Source: Flavobacterium taihuense (GTDB taxonomy: Bacteria; Bacteroidota; Bacteroidia; Flavobacteriales; Flavobacteriaceae). Taken from it: a stretch of 64,000 bases of DNA. The number at the start of each line of letters is the position of its first letter. Within the stretch, counting starts at the first letter, position 1. The stretch covers positions 109,529 to 173,528 of the forward strand of contig NZ_JAHWYN010000008.1 in NCBI RefSeq assembly GCF_019351435.1, in the 5' to 3' direction. A program made the position numbers and the translations under genes. Under the pieces are notes generated by a model. That model was not told where the DNA came from. It worked only from the letters and a program-made list of their open reading frames with translations, and searched no databases. Of the stretch, positions 29,516 to 37,556 are shown piece by piece.

Positions 29516-30013
29516 ATGGCATCAATAACATTAGGAGGAAATCCAATACACACTACAGGTGAATTACCAAAAGTAGGTACTAAACTAACTGATTTTAAAT
29601 TGGTTCAAAATGATTTATCAGTTGCTTCATTGAGCAATTTTACAGGTAAAAAATTAGTATTGAATATTTTTCCTAGTATCGATACTGGAACTTGTGCTAC
29701 ATCTGTTCGAAAATTCAACGAAAGCGCAAGTACTTTACCAAACACAACAGTTTTGTGTATTTCAAGAGACTTACCTTTTGCCCAAAAACGCTTTTGTGGT
29801 GCTGAAGGTCTTGAGAATGTTGTCAACTTATCTGATTTTCAAGAAGGAACTTTCGGAAAAGACAATGGTTTAGAAATTGTGAATGGCCCATTAGCGGGAT
29901 TGCACTCAAGAGTTATTATCGTGGTTGATGAAAACGGAGTAGTAACGCACACCGAACAAGTAGGCGAAATAGCAAACGAACCTAATTACGAAGCTGCTTT
30001 AGCTACACTTTAA
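29516..30013 (+). CDS. tpx: Thiol peroxidase (Tpx)
   Basis: 165 residues, full length for Tpx. The peroxidatic cysteine is Cys60 (DTGTCATSVRKF) and the resolving cysteine is Cys94 (KRFCGAEG), the atypical 2-Cys arrangement. The opening ITLGGNPIHTTGELP is typical. It reduces alkyl and lipid peroxides using thioredoxin. It begins a likely operon with dgkA (8-base gap) and ftsK (18-base gap). Confidence 0.95.
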   Translation: MASITLGGNPIHTTGELPKVGTKLTDFKLVQNDLSVASLSNFTGKKLVLNIFPSIDTGTCATSVRKFNESASTLPNTTVLCISRDLPFAQKRFCGAEGLENVVNLSDFQEGTFGKDNGLEIVNGPLAGLHSRVIIVVDENGVVTHTEQVGEIANEPNYEAALATL

Positions 30014-30021
30014 TAACCTGT

Positions 30022-30396
30022 ATGGAATTTCAAAAAGATAACACATTGTTTACTGGCCGATTGAAAAGCGTGAAATACGCTTTTCTGGGTGCCGTAAAAT
30101 TGATTACTACCGAGCACAGTATTATGGTTCAATTTTCAATTGGAATCTTAATGACTATCGCCGGTTTTTATTTTCATATCTCCACTACCGAATGGCTTTT
30201 TCAAACTATGGCCATTGGTTTAATAATGAGTATCGAAGGATTGAATACCGCTGTTGAAAAAATAGCCGATTTTATTCATCCCAATTACCATGAAAGAATA
30301 GGTTTTATCAAAGATATTGCAGCTGGAGCCGTATTTTTCGCAGCATTAACAGCAATCGCAATTGGTCTTATCATTTATATCCCAAAGTTTTTATAG
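30022..30396 (+). CDS. dgkA: Diacylglycerol kinase / undecaprenol kinase family (DgkA-like)
   Basis: 124 residues, three or four membrane helices. FTGRLKSVKYAFLGAVKLITTEHS, IEGLNTAVEKIADFI and KDIAAGAVFFAAL carry the family's conserved Glu and Asn residues for ATP/Mg and lipid binding. Family members phosphorylate diacylglycerol or undecaprenol at the inner membrane; the sequence does not settle which. It is embedded between tpx and ftsK in the same direction. Confidence 0.9.
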   Translation: MEFQKDNTLFTGRLKSVKYAFLGAVKLITTEHSIMVQFSIGILMTIAGFYFHISTTEWLFQTMAIGLIMSIEGLNTAVEKIADFIHPNYHERIGFIKDIAAGAVFFAALTAIAIGLIIYIPKFL

Positions 30397-30414
30397 GCTC
30401 AATTAAATTCAAGA

Positions 30415-32859
30415 ATGGCAAAATCTACAAAAAAAGAATCTTTAGATAAAAAAAAAGAATCGGAGTCTAAGGACTTAAAATCATGGAAATTAACCAAACA
30501 ACACAAAATTGTTTTGGGTTTTCTGCTGGTATTATTTTCTATAGCCCTATTGGTTGCGTTTGTATCTTTTTTCATCTACGGCCAAATAGACCAAAGCGCA
30601 GTTTCCGAATTATCTAACCGTAAAGAAGTGGCGCAAAACTGGCTGGGTAAATTTGGAGCCTATCTCGCCAATTTATTCGTATACAAGGGTTTTGGTGTTG
30701 CTTCATTTTTATTTGTACGTTTATTTTTCTTAACAGGAATGTATTTGGTATTGGATCTTTCGATAAAAAAACTAAAAGCCATTTGGTTTTGGGATTTATT
30801 TGCCGTTATCATTTTATCAGTTCTATTTGGCTTTTTCGCCACATCTGTACCAGAATTGGGAGGAACCATTGGATATGAATTGAATTTATTTTCGCAAGAC
30901 TATATCGGCAAAACAGGAACATTATTGGTTCTTGTTTTTGGTTTGGTTATTTATTTGATTTTCAAAATGCAGGTTTCACCCGAAAAAGTGCAATCCTTTT
31001 TTGAAAATACCAAAAAAGAGATCAAAGATGATTTGGCTAGTGGTCCAATACTATCTCCAAATGATAGTGTTTATAATCTGGAAGAATTTGCTGTAGCGGA
31101 ACCTGAAGAAGAAGAGTTATTGGATGATATCCATCTAAAAACATCAGGGTCACAGTTTGAAATCAATAAAGAAGCTTTGAAACCAACAATTTCCAATGCT
31201 TCCGAAATTAATTTGGAACCGACTCTTAAACCGCTTCCAATGGAAATTTTGCCTACGGTAGCACCGGTAAAAGAAGAAGCATTTGTAATTGAAAAAGCTG
31301 TAGAGGAAGATATTATCGAGGACAATCTGGCTTCACGTCTGGTGTCGGATTTTGGTTTATTTGATCCTACTTTGGATTTGTCTAATTACAAGTTTCCAAC
31401 CATTGATTTATTAAAAGAATACTCAACTGGTGGTATTACGATTAATCAGGAAGAACTGGAAGAAAACAAAAACAAAATTGTAGATACGCTTCGCAATTAC
31501 AAAATAGAAATAGCACAAATCAAAGCCACTGTCGGACCATCAGTAACTTTGTATGAAATTGTACCCGAAGCGGGAATTCGTATTTCCAAAATTAAGAGTT
31601 TAGAAGATGATATTGCTTTGTCACTTTCGGCTTTAGGGATTCGTATCATTGCTCCTATTCCTGGAAAAGGAACTATTGGTATCGAGGTTCCGAACAAGAA
31701 TCCAACCATGGTCTCTATGAAAAGTGTTATTGGTTCTGCCAAATTTCAAGAAGCAGAAATGGAATTGCCTATTGCCCTTGGAAAAACCATTTCAAATGAA
31801 ACTTTTGTTGTCGATTTGGCCAAAATGCCCCACTTATTAATGGCGGGTGCTACGGGACAAGGAAAATCAGTAGGGTTGAATGCCGTATTGACTTCCCTTT
31901 TATACAAAAAACACCCGGCTGAAGTAAAATTTGTATTGGTCGATCCAAAAAAAGTAGAGCTTACCCTTTTTAATAAAATAGAAAGACATTATTTAGCGAA
32001 ATTGCCTGATACCGAAGATGCTATCATCACCGATAATGCCAAGGTTGTGGCCACATTGAATTCGCTTTGTGTGGAAATGGACAACCGCTATTCGCTATTG
32101 AAAGATGCGATGGTAAGAAACATTAAGGAATACAACGAGAAATTCAAGGGAAGAAAATTGAATCCAGAAAACGGTCACCGATTTTTGCCTTATATCGTAT
32201 TAGTAGTTGACGAGTTTGCCGATTTGATTATGACAGCCGGTAAAGAGGTTGAAGTACCTATTGCGCGTTTGGCACAATTAGCCCGTGCTATTGGTATTCA
32301 CTTAATTATTGCCACACAACGACCATCGGTGAATGTAATTACAGGTTTGATCAAAGCCAACTTCCCTGCGAGAATCGCTTTTAGGGTAACCTCCAAAATA
32401 GACTCCAGAACGATCTTGGATACTCAAGGGGCAGATCAATTGATAGGACGTGGAGATATGTTGTATACTAACGGAAATGATGTGGTTCGTGTACAATGTG
32501 CCTTTATTGATACTCCAGAAGTAGAAAAGATAACCGAATTTATTGGATCACAAAAAGCTTATGCCACCGCTTATTTACTTCCTGAATTCGTAGGAGAAGA
32601 TGGAGGGATTAGTTTGGAAATGGATATTTCTGAAAGAGATACTTTGTTTAGAGAAGCTGCTGAAGTAATTGTTAATGCCCAACAAGGTTCAGCTTCGTTA
32701 TTGCAACGAAAATTAAAACTGGGATATAACAGAGCCGGACGATTGATTGATCAATTGGAAGCTGCCGGAATTGTGGGTCCTTTTGAAGGAAGCAAAGCAA
32801 GAAGCGTGAACATTCAGGATATGACGGGACTGGATCAGTTTTTTAATAACGAAAGTTAG
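30415..32859 (+). CDS. ftsK: DNA translocase FtsK/SpoIIIE
   Basis: 814 residues. Four N-terminal membrane helices (about 30-190) and an acidic linker (about 195-310) are followed by the motor: LLMAGATGQGKSVGLNAVL (Walker A, near 485), YIVLVVDEFADLIM (Walker B) and IATQRPSVNVITGLIKANFPARIAFRV. The C-terminal gamma winged-helix domain that reads polar DNA motifs is present (ASLLQRKLKLGYNRAGRLIDQLEAAGIVGP). It pumps chromosome ends through the division septum and activates dimer resolution. The linker is short compared with E. coli FtsK (1329 aa), which is usual in Bacteroidota. Confidence 0.95.
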   Translation: MAKSTKKESLDKKKESESKDLKSWKLTKQHKIVLGFLLVLFSIALLVAFVSFFIYGQIDQSAVSELSNRKEVAQNWLGKFGAYLANLFVYKGFGVASFLFVRLFFLTGMYLVLDLSIKKLKAIWFWDLFAVIILSVLFGFFATSVPELGGTIGYELNLFSQDYIGKTGTLLVLVFGLVIYLIFKMQVSPEKVQSFFENTKKEIKDDLASGPILSPNDSVYNLEEFAVAEPEEEELLDDIHLKTSGSQFEINKEALKPTISNASEINLEPTLKPLPMEILPTVAPVKEEAFVIEKAVEEDIIEDNLASRLVSDFGLFDPTLDLSNYKFPTIDLLKEYSTGGITINQEELEENKNKIVDTLRNYKIEIAQIKATVGPSVTLYEIVPEAGIRISKIKSLEDDIALSLSALGIRIIAPIPGKGTIGIEVPNKNPTMVSMKSVIGSAKFQEAEMELPIALGKTISNETFVVDLAKMPHLLMAGATGQGKSVGLNAVLTSLLYKKHPAEVKFVLVDPKKVELTLFNKIERHYLAKLPDTEDAIITDNAKVVATLNSLCVEMDNRYSLLKDAMVRNIKEYNEKFKGRKLNPENGHRFLPYIVLVVDEFADLIMTAGKEVEVPIARLAQLARAIGIHLIIATQRPSVNVITGLIKANFPARIAFRVTSKIDSRTILDTQGADQLIGRGDMLYTNGNDVVRVQCAFIDTPEVEKITEFIGSQKAYATAYLLPEFVGEDGGISLEMDISERDTLFREAAEVIVNAQQGSASLLQRKLKLGYNRAGRLIDQLEAAGIVGPFEGSKARSVNIQDMTGLDQFFNNES

Positions 32860-32871
32860 AATTTTAGACTG

Positions 32872-32950
32872 CAGATTTCAGATTTCAGATTTCAGAATAA
32901 AGAGAAAAGAATAAAGAGAAAAGAATTTAGATTGCAGATTTTGGATAATT
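32872..32950. repeat. Low-complexity spacer repeats after ftsK
   Basis: AGATTTC is repeated three times in tandem, then AATAAAGAGAAAAG twice, then TTAGATTGCAGATTT echoes the start. No coding potential. Confidence 0.65.
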
Positions 32951-33018
32951 AGACTTTGGAATAGCGTTGATAACAGAAATTTAGCTTTTTTTTAGATGCT
33001 TTTCATTTTTTAGGTCTT

Positions 33019-33026
33019 TACATTTG
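33019..33026 (+). promoter_or_regulatory. Candidate -7 element upstream of lolA
   Basis: TACATTTG, a TAnnTTTG match. It is 205 bases from the lolA start, and the dispersed repeat copy 2 lies between them. Confidence 0.4.
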
Positions 33027-33050
33027 CACCAAATATGATATTACACGGAT

Positions 33051-33175
33051 GCGTGAGGGATAATAGCTAGCTACCGAAGTAGCGCGGATAGCCCGACCTC
33101 GTTGAGGAAAGGGGCTTTGTAAGCGGTGCTATCGGTAAGCCCCTTTTCTCAATGGGGACACCCCCAAATAATTAT
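33051..33175 (+). repeat. Dispersed hairpin repeat, copy 2
   Basis: GCGTGAGGGATAATAGCTAG, CTACCGAAGTAGCGCGGATA and GCCCGACC follow the same order as copy 1 in the opposite orientation. The terminal hairpin has arms TGAGGAAAGGGGCTT and AAGCCCCTTTTCTCA. It occupies most of the spacer between ftsK and lolA. Confidence 0.75.
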
Positions 33176-33231
33176 TAAAATCAATACCATACAAGAATAC
33201 ATTAATAAGCATACAACAAAACACAGAACAA

Positions 33232-33897
33232 ATGAGATTACAACACAAAATAGGAGTGAGATTGGTAATGGGACTTTTGGTCGCCTTTTTTATTGGATTT
33301 TCGACTCAAGCACAAGATAAAAAAGCGAAGGTTTTGCTGGATAAAGTAACTGCCAAAGTAAAAAGTTATGATAACATTACTATCGATTTTAAGTATTCTT
33401 TGAACAATGCCAAAGAGAACATCAATCAGGACAGCAAGGGAACTGTAGTGATGAAAGGGAATCAGTATGTGCTGAATTTTATGGGAATTACCAAGATTTT
33501 TGACGGTAAAAAGAATTACACCATTGTTCCAGAGGATGAGGAAATCACTATCTCGAAAGTAGATGAGAAGGATGACTCCGCTATTACTCCATCAAAAATG
33601 CTGACTTTTTTTAATACGGGTTATAAATTCACTATGGATATTACCCAGAATGTGGCCGGTAAAAAAATACAATATATCAAACTTACCCCTACCAATGTGA
33701 AAGATCAAAGAAAAGAGATTTTGGTGGGTATTGATTCTAAAACCAATAACATCTATAATGTTATAGAAATTGCAAAAAAGGGAACCAAAACAACATTGAC
33801 GGTTAATTCTTTTAAAACAAATCAGGCATTGCCGAAAAATCAGTTTACCTTTGTTGCAAGCAAATATCCCAATTATTACATCAATAAATTAGACTAA
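33232..33897 (+). CDS. lolA: LolA-like outer-membrane lipoprotein carrier
   Basis: 221 residues. An N-terminal signal (MRLQHKIGVRLVMGLLVAFFIGFSTQAQ) precedes the LolA fold (KAKVLLDKVTAKVKSYDNITIDFKYSLNN; SKGTVVMKGNQYVLNFMGITKIFDGKKNYTIVP is one continuous beta region). It would ferry lipoproteins through the periplasm. It lies upstream of an LptF/G-type permease (8-base gap), and both serve outer-membrane biogenesis. An upstream plus-strand frame starting at 33126 overlaps it out of frame and is a shadow. Confidence 0.88.
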   Translation: MRLQHKIGVRLVMGLLVAFFIGFSTQAQDKKAKVLLDKVTAKVKSYDNITIDFKYSLNNAKENINQDSKGTVVMKGNQYVLNFMGITKIFDGKKNYTIVPEDEEITISKVDEKDDSAITPSKMLTFFNTGYKFTMDITQNVAGKKIQYIKLTPTNVKDQRKEILVGIDSKTNNIYNVIEIAKKGTKTTLTVNSFKTNQALPKNQFTFVASKYPNYYINKLD

Positions 33898-33905
33898 TTA
33901 TTTAG

Positions 33906-35357
33906 GTGAAGATTCTAGACAGATACTTATTAAAAACATTCTTGGGTACATTTGCTACGGTATTTGTTATCCTTTTTTTTGTGTTCATATTGCAAACCGT
34001 CTGGTTGTTTATTGCCGAATTGGCCGGTAAGGATTTGGATTTTGTAATGGTTATCAAATTTCTGGCTTTTTCGATGCCTCGAATTGTGCCTTTGGTTTTG
34101 CCGCTATCTATTTTATTGGCTTCGATAATGTCATTTGGAAACTTATCCGAGCATTATGAATTTGCAGCCATGAAGTCTTCAGGTATCTCGCTGCAAAGAG
34201 CGATGCGAAGCTTGACTATCGCTATCGCGTTATTGAGTATTGTGGCCTTTTTATTTGCCAATAATGTGATTCCGTATGCCGAATTTAGGTTTGTTAATTT
34301 TAGAAAAAATATTGCTCAGGCCAAACCTGCGCTTGCCATTACCGAAGGCCAGTTTAGTGACGTTGGTCTTTACAATATAAAGGTGAATAAAAAATCGGGT
34401 GAAAACGGAAATCATCTTACAGGAATTACCATCCATCAAAAATCCCAAAATGGCGACGGAAGTAAAACAGTGATTCGCGCTACAGATGGAGAATTAATCA
34501 GTAGTGATAAAACGAGTATTCTGCAGTTGGTTTTGAATGACGGTAATTATTACCAAGATATTGTGCCCAAAAAATATGAGGATCGCGATAAATTACCCTT
34601 TGCCAAAAGTTCGTTCAAGAAATACCGTATCAATATTGATTTATCCCAACTGAACAAAGTGGATACCAAAGACGAAACCGTGTCTAATACCAACACGATG
34701 TTGAATGTAAGCGATTTGCGATATACCTTGGATTCCCTGAATAAAAACAGGAATACTGAAATCGTTTCTTTCTCCGAAAACAGCGCCGCAAGACTGGGTA
34801 CTTTAACCGATAATAACGCTCACGCAATTACAAAGAAAAAGCCCTTAGTAAAAAATTTACTATCGCTATATAACAACAAACAAAAAAGTGAAATTTTAAA
34901 TGCAGCCAGCAGTAACGCCCAAAGCACATTGTATACTATTGATGCCACAAGAAGTGAACTTGACAATAAGAAGAAAAACATAAATGGTCATATTTTGGCG
35001 CTTTATGACAAATTTGTTATTGTGTATGCCTGTTTTCTGATGTTTTTTATTGGAGCTCCATTGGGTGCCATTATCCGAAAAGGAGGACTAGGTCTGCCTA
35101 TAGTGTTTGCTGTTTTAATTTTTATATCCTTTCACTTTATCAATACTTTTGGGAAAAGGATTTCACAAGAAGATGGCTTACCCCCTTTCTTTGGCTCATG
35201 GATGTCATCGATGATACTAACGCCACTGGCTGTTTTATTAACCTATCGTGCGACCAATGATATTGGTTTAATCAATATGGACGTTATATTGGCTCCCGTG
35301 CAAAAAATATTTCAAAAACTGTTTCAAAAAATAATTCCCTCTCAAAATAAAGAATAA
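33906..35357 (+). CDS. LptF/LptG-family permease (YjgP/YjgQ)
   Basis: 483 residues from a GTG start (MKILDRYLLKTFLGTFATVFVILFFVF). Three N-terminal helices with MPRIVPLVLPLSILLASIMSFGNLSEHYEFAAMKSSG are followed by a periplasmic beta-jellyroll-like domain (about 150-370) and three C-terminal helices with FFIGAPLGAIIRKGGLGLP. These subunits of the Lpt transporter move LPS from the inner membrane to the periplasmic bridge. I cannot say whether this is the F or G subunit. It is tightly coupled to lolA and to ribB (1-base gap). Confidence 0.9.
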   Translation: MKILDRYLLKTFLGTFATVFVILFFVFILQTVWLFIAELAGKDLDFVMVIKFLAFSMPRIVPLVLPLSILLASIMSFGNLSEHYEFAAMKSSGISLQRAMRSLTIAIALLSIVAFLFANNVIPYAEFRFVNFRKNIAQAKPALAITEGQFSDVGLYNIKVNKKSGENGNHLTGITIHQKSQNGDGSKTVIRATDGELISSDKTSILQLVLNDGNYYQDIVPKKYEDRDKLPFAKSSFKKYRINIDLSQLNKVDTKDETVSNTNTMLNVSDLRYTLDSLNKNRNTEIVSFSENSAARLGTLTDNNAHAITKKKPLVKNLLSLYNNKQKSEILNAASSNAQSTLYTIDATRSELDNKKKNINGHILALYDKFVIVYACFLMFFIGAPLGAIIRKGGLGLPIVFAVLIFISFHFINTFGKRISQEDGLPPFFGSWMSSMILTPLAVLLTYRATNDIGLINMDVILAPVQKIFQKLFQKIIPSQNKE

Positions 35358-35358
35358 G

Positions 35359-36492
35359 ATGTCTACTACCACAATACAACTCAACACTATAGAAGAAGCC
35401 ATTGAAGATATTCGTCAAGGCAAAATAATCATTGTCGTTGATGATGAAGATCGAGAAAATGAAGGCGACTTTTTGGCTGCTGCCGAGAAAGTAACACCCG
35501 AAATGATCAACTTTATGGCTACGCATGGTCGCGGTTTGATCTGTGCACCACTTACTGAAAGCCGCTGCAAAGAATTAGGATTACATGTAATGGTAAGCAA
35601 CAACACCGATCCGATGGAAACTGCCTTTACTGTATCTGTGGATTTAAGGGGTAATGGAGTAACCACAGGAATATCGGCTGGAGATAGAGCCAAAACGATA
35701 CTTTCATTGGTAGATTCGAATACTAAACCACATGATTTGGCACGTCCAGGACACATTTTTCCATTGATAGCTAAACAAGGAGGTGTTTTGAGAAGAACAG
35801 GACATACCGAAGCAGCGATTGATTTTGCACGATTGGCAGGATTTAAATCGGCTGGGGTGATCGTTGAAATCATGAATGAAGATGGTTCTATGGCTCGCTT
35901 ACCACAACTGGCCAAAGTGGCTAAGAAATTCGACCTTAAATTGGTTTCTATCGAAGCATTGGTTGCCTATAGAATGCAACACGACAGTTTGATTGTAAAG
36001 AAAGAGGATTTTGATATCGAAACCCGTTTTGGCACTTTTAGACTTAGAGCGTATCAACAAACGACCAATAAGCAAATACATATAGCCTTGACCAAAGGTA
36101 CCTGGAATATTGGTGAACCAATACTAACCCGTATCAACTCAACTTCGGTGAACAATGATATATTGGGTACGTTGACCAACGATGCCCATAAAAAGTTGGA
36201 TGATATGTTTCAAATAATCAATGATGAAGGCAAAGGTGCTGTTTTGTTTATTAATCAAGAATTACAATCGATAGATTTATTGAACCGCATTGTTGAATTG
36301 AAAGAATTACAAGCCAAAGGCGAATTTAAAGCCCCACAAATCAAGATGGACAATAAAGATTTTGGTATTGGTGCCCAAATATTACACGATATTGACATTT
36401 CTAAAATTCGATTATTGTCGAATACCGAACAAACCAAACGCGTTGGTATGATAGGATACGGTTTGGAAATAAAAGAATATGTGAAGTATTAG
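35359..36492 (+). CDS. ribB: 3,4-dihydroxy-2-butanone-4-phosphate synthase with degenerate GCH II domain
   Basis: 377 residues. The N-terminal half (about 1-205) has all DHBP synthase signatures: VVDDEDRENEGDFLAAAE, MATHGRGLICAPL, RPGHIFPLIAK and RRTGHTEAAID. The C-terminal half has the GTP cyclohydrolase II fold (FGTFRLRAYQ, EGKGAVLFINQE), but the zinc/catalytic stretch, normally R-I-H-S-E-C with two further Cys, reads RINSTSVNNDILGTLTND with no cysteine. Only the RibB reaction (ribulose 5-phosphate to the four-carbon riboflavin precursor) is therefore likely. A GCH II from another gene would be needed. It ends the lolA-lptF/G-ribB unit at a strong terminator. Confidence 0.9.
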   Translation: MSTTTIQLNTIEEAIEDIRQGKIIIVVDDEDRENEGDFLAAAEKVTPEMINFMATHGRGLICAPLTESRCKELGLHVMVSNNTDPMETAFTVSVDLRGNGVTTGISAGDRAKTILSLVDSNTKPHDLARPGHIFPLIAKQGGVLRRTGHTEAAIDFARLAGFKSAGVIVEIMNEDGSMARLPQLAKVAKKFDLKLVSIEALVAYRMQHDSLIVKKEDFDIETRFGTFRLRAYQQTTNKQIHIALTKGTWNIGEPILTRINSTSVNNDILGTLTNDAHKKLDDMFQIINDEGKGAVLFINQELQSIDLLNRIVELKELQAKGEFKAPQIKMDNKDFGIGAQILHDIDISKIRLLSNTEQTKRVGMIGYGLEIKEYVKY

Positions 36493-36522
36493 TTTTTTAG
36501 TGAAACGTCAAAAGTGAATAGT

Positions 36523-36558
36523 AAAATCCTTCGGAAATAATTCCGAAGGATTTTTTTT
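36523..36558 (+). terminator. Terminator after ribB
   Basis: 14-bp perfect stem AAAATCCTTCGGAA / TTCCGAAGGATTTT, ATAA loop, then T8. Confidence 0.93.
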
Positions 36559-36771
36559 GATCATTTTTATTCTGAATAAGCAATTGTATAACGGGTAAAA
36601 GTCAATTATTAATCACTACTTATAGATTATACCGTTATTGCAAAAACTTTTTTTAAAAAATATTTTTAATCTAAAGCAAAGCAAATGAAATGGTTAAAAA
36701 GGCGCATAAAAAAAAGATGCTTTTTTTCTAAAAATACATTTGCATAACCAAAAAAGGTTCTTATATTTGCA

Positions 36772-36779
36772 CTCGCAAT
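36772..36779 (+). promoter_or_regulatory. Candidate -7 element for tRNA-Ser
   Basis: TATATTTG, 21 bases before the first tRNA base. A second match, TACATTTG, is at 36735-36742. Confidence 0.5.
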
Positions 36780-36800
36780 CAGCAATGATAGCGACATACT

Positions 36801-36885
36801 GGAGAAATGGCAGAGCGGTCGAATGCGGCAGTCTTGAAAACTGTTGACTGTAACAGGTCCGGGGGTTCGAATCCCTCTTTCTCCG
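36801..36885 (+). tRNA. tRNA-Ser (UGA)
   Basis: GGAGAAA pairs with TTTCTCC as the acceptor stem. The anticodon loop CTTGAAA (36833-36839) sits on a 5-bp stem and gives anticodon TGA at 36835-36837. A long class II variable arm and the T loop GGTTCGAATCC are present; CCA is not encoded. The last 14 bases are part of the direct repeat that bounds the downstream island. Confidence 0.96.
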
Positions 36886-36886
36886 C
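36872..36886 (+). other. attL core: 15-bp direct repeat in tRNA-Ser 3' end
   Basis: TCCCTCTTTCTCCGC overlaps the tRNA-Ser 3' end and recurs exactly at 55202-55216. The bases on each side differ between the two copies, which marks the limits of identity. Confidence 0.88.
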
Positions 36887-36894
36887 GGAATTAA

Positions 36895-36935
36895 AACCCT
36901 AATCCTTATAAATAAAGGAGTTAGGGTTTTTTGTT
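36895..36935 (+). terminator. Terminator just inside the island's left end
   Basis: AACCCTAATCCTT / AAGGAGTTAGGGTT stem with one bulge, followed by TTTTTTGTTTTT. It would end tRNA-Ser transcription after insertion and shield the island. Confidence 0.8.
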
Positions 36936-36943
36936 TTTACTTT

Positions 36944-36963
36944 TAGCCCACATTTAGCCCACA
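36944..36963 (+). repeat. Left copy of 20-bp island-end repeat (possible integrase arm site)
   Basis: TAGCCCACATTTAGCCCACA. It contains the word TAGCCCACA twice and matches 55047-55066 in 19 of 20 bases, same orientation. Confidence 0.7.
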
Positions 36964-36980
36964 ACCATCGGAAAACGATT

Positions 36981-37448
36981 TTAAAACTTATTTACAATAC
37001 TATACAATCCTTTTGACTCGATTTTAGCTTCTAAATTCCATTCCTGATACATTGGAAGCATTTCACAAAAAACATCGTTATACGGCTTTGCATACCCTTC
37101 TTTTATCATAATTTCGTTTAAAACTCTACCATCATTTAAAATAAGATAACCAAGACTTCTTCCGTATTTGTCTTGAAGGTTATTTTCTTCTTGAATCAAT
37201 GTGCATTTATCGCCTATTGATATATTGCTTTTTAAAAATTCAAAAGACATATAACCAAGCTTTATTAAAAATGCAGCTGGAATATGTAGCTCTTTTTCAT
37301 CCTTTTTTATTTTATTACAATAAGTCATTTCGGGCGCATCAATGCCATATAGTCGTATTTCAAACTGTTTTTTTGTTATAAAATCTTCTGCAATAAGACC
37401 GTCTCCATCGACGAATCTCTTTATTTTCAGAATAATATTTCTTGTCAT
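36981..37448 (-). CDS. Staphylococcal-nuclease-like protein
   Basis: 155 residues of the SNase (OB-fold) family. VDGDGL, FEIRLYGIDAPEM (equivalents of catalytic Arg35 and Glu43), LIQEENNLQDKYGRSLGYLIL (equivalent of Arg87) and LNEIMIKEGYAKPY are in the usual order. There is no signal peptide, so it would act inside the cell unless exported by other means. It is the first gene inside the left end of the island, reading toward the attachment site. Such nucleases are frequent in mobile elements; the role here is unknown. Confidence 0.88.
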   Translation of the reverse strand: MTRNIILKIKRFVDGDGLIAEDFITKKQFEIRLYGIDAPEMTYCNKIKKDEKELHIPAAFLIKLGYMSFEFLKSNISIGDKCTLIQEENNLQDKYGRSLGYLILNDGRVLNEIMIKEGYAKPYNDVFCEMLPMYQEWNLEAKIESKGLYSIVNKF

Positions 37449-37556
37449 ACGTTTATTAGCGTTAAAATGCCTTAAATAGCATTTGTTAAGTGATTGATTG
37501 TTAGATATGTACTTTGTAAATTTAAAAAATAAGTTTAATTAAATACATATTAAGAA

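Noticed and set aside
33126..33320. Plus-strand frame ahead of lolA
   Set aside because: It lies on the dispersed repeat and overlaps the lolA signal peptide out of frame.
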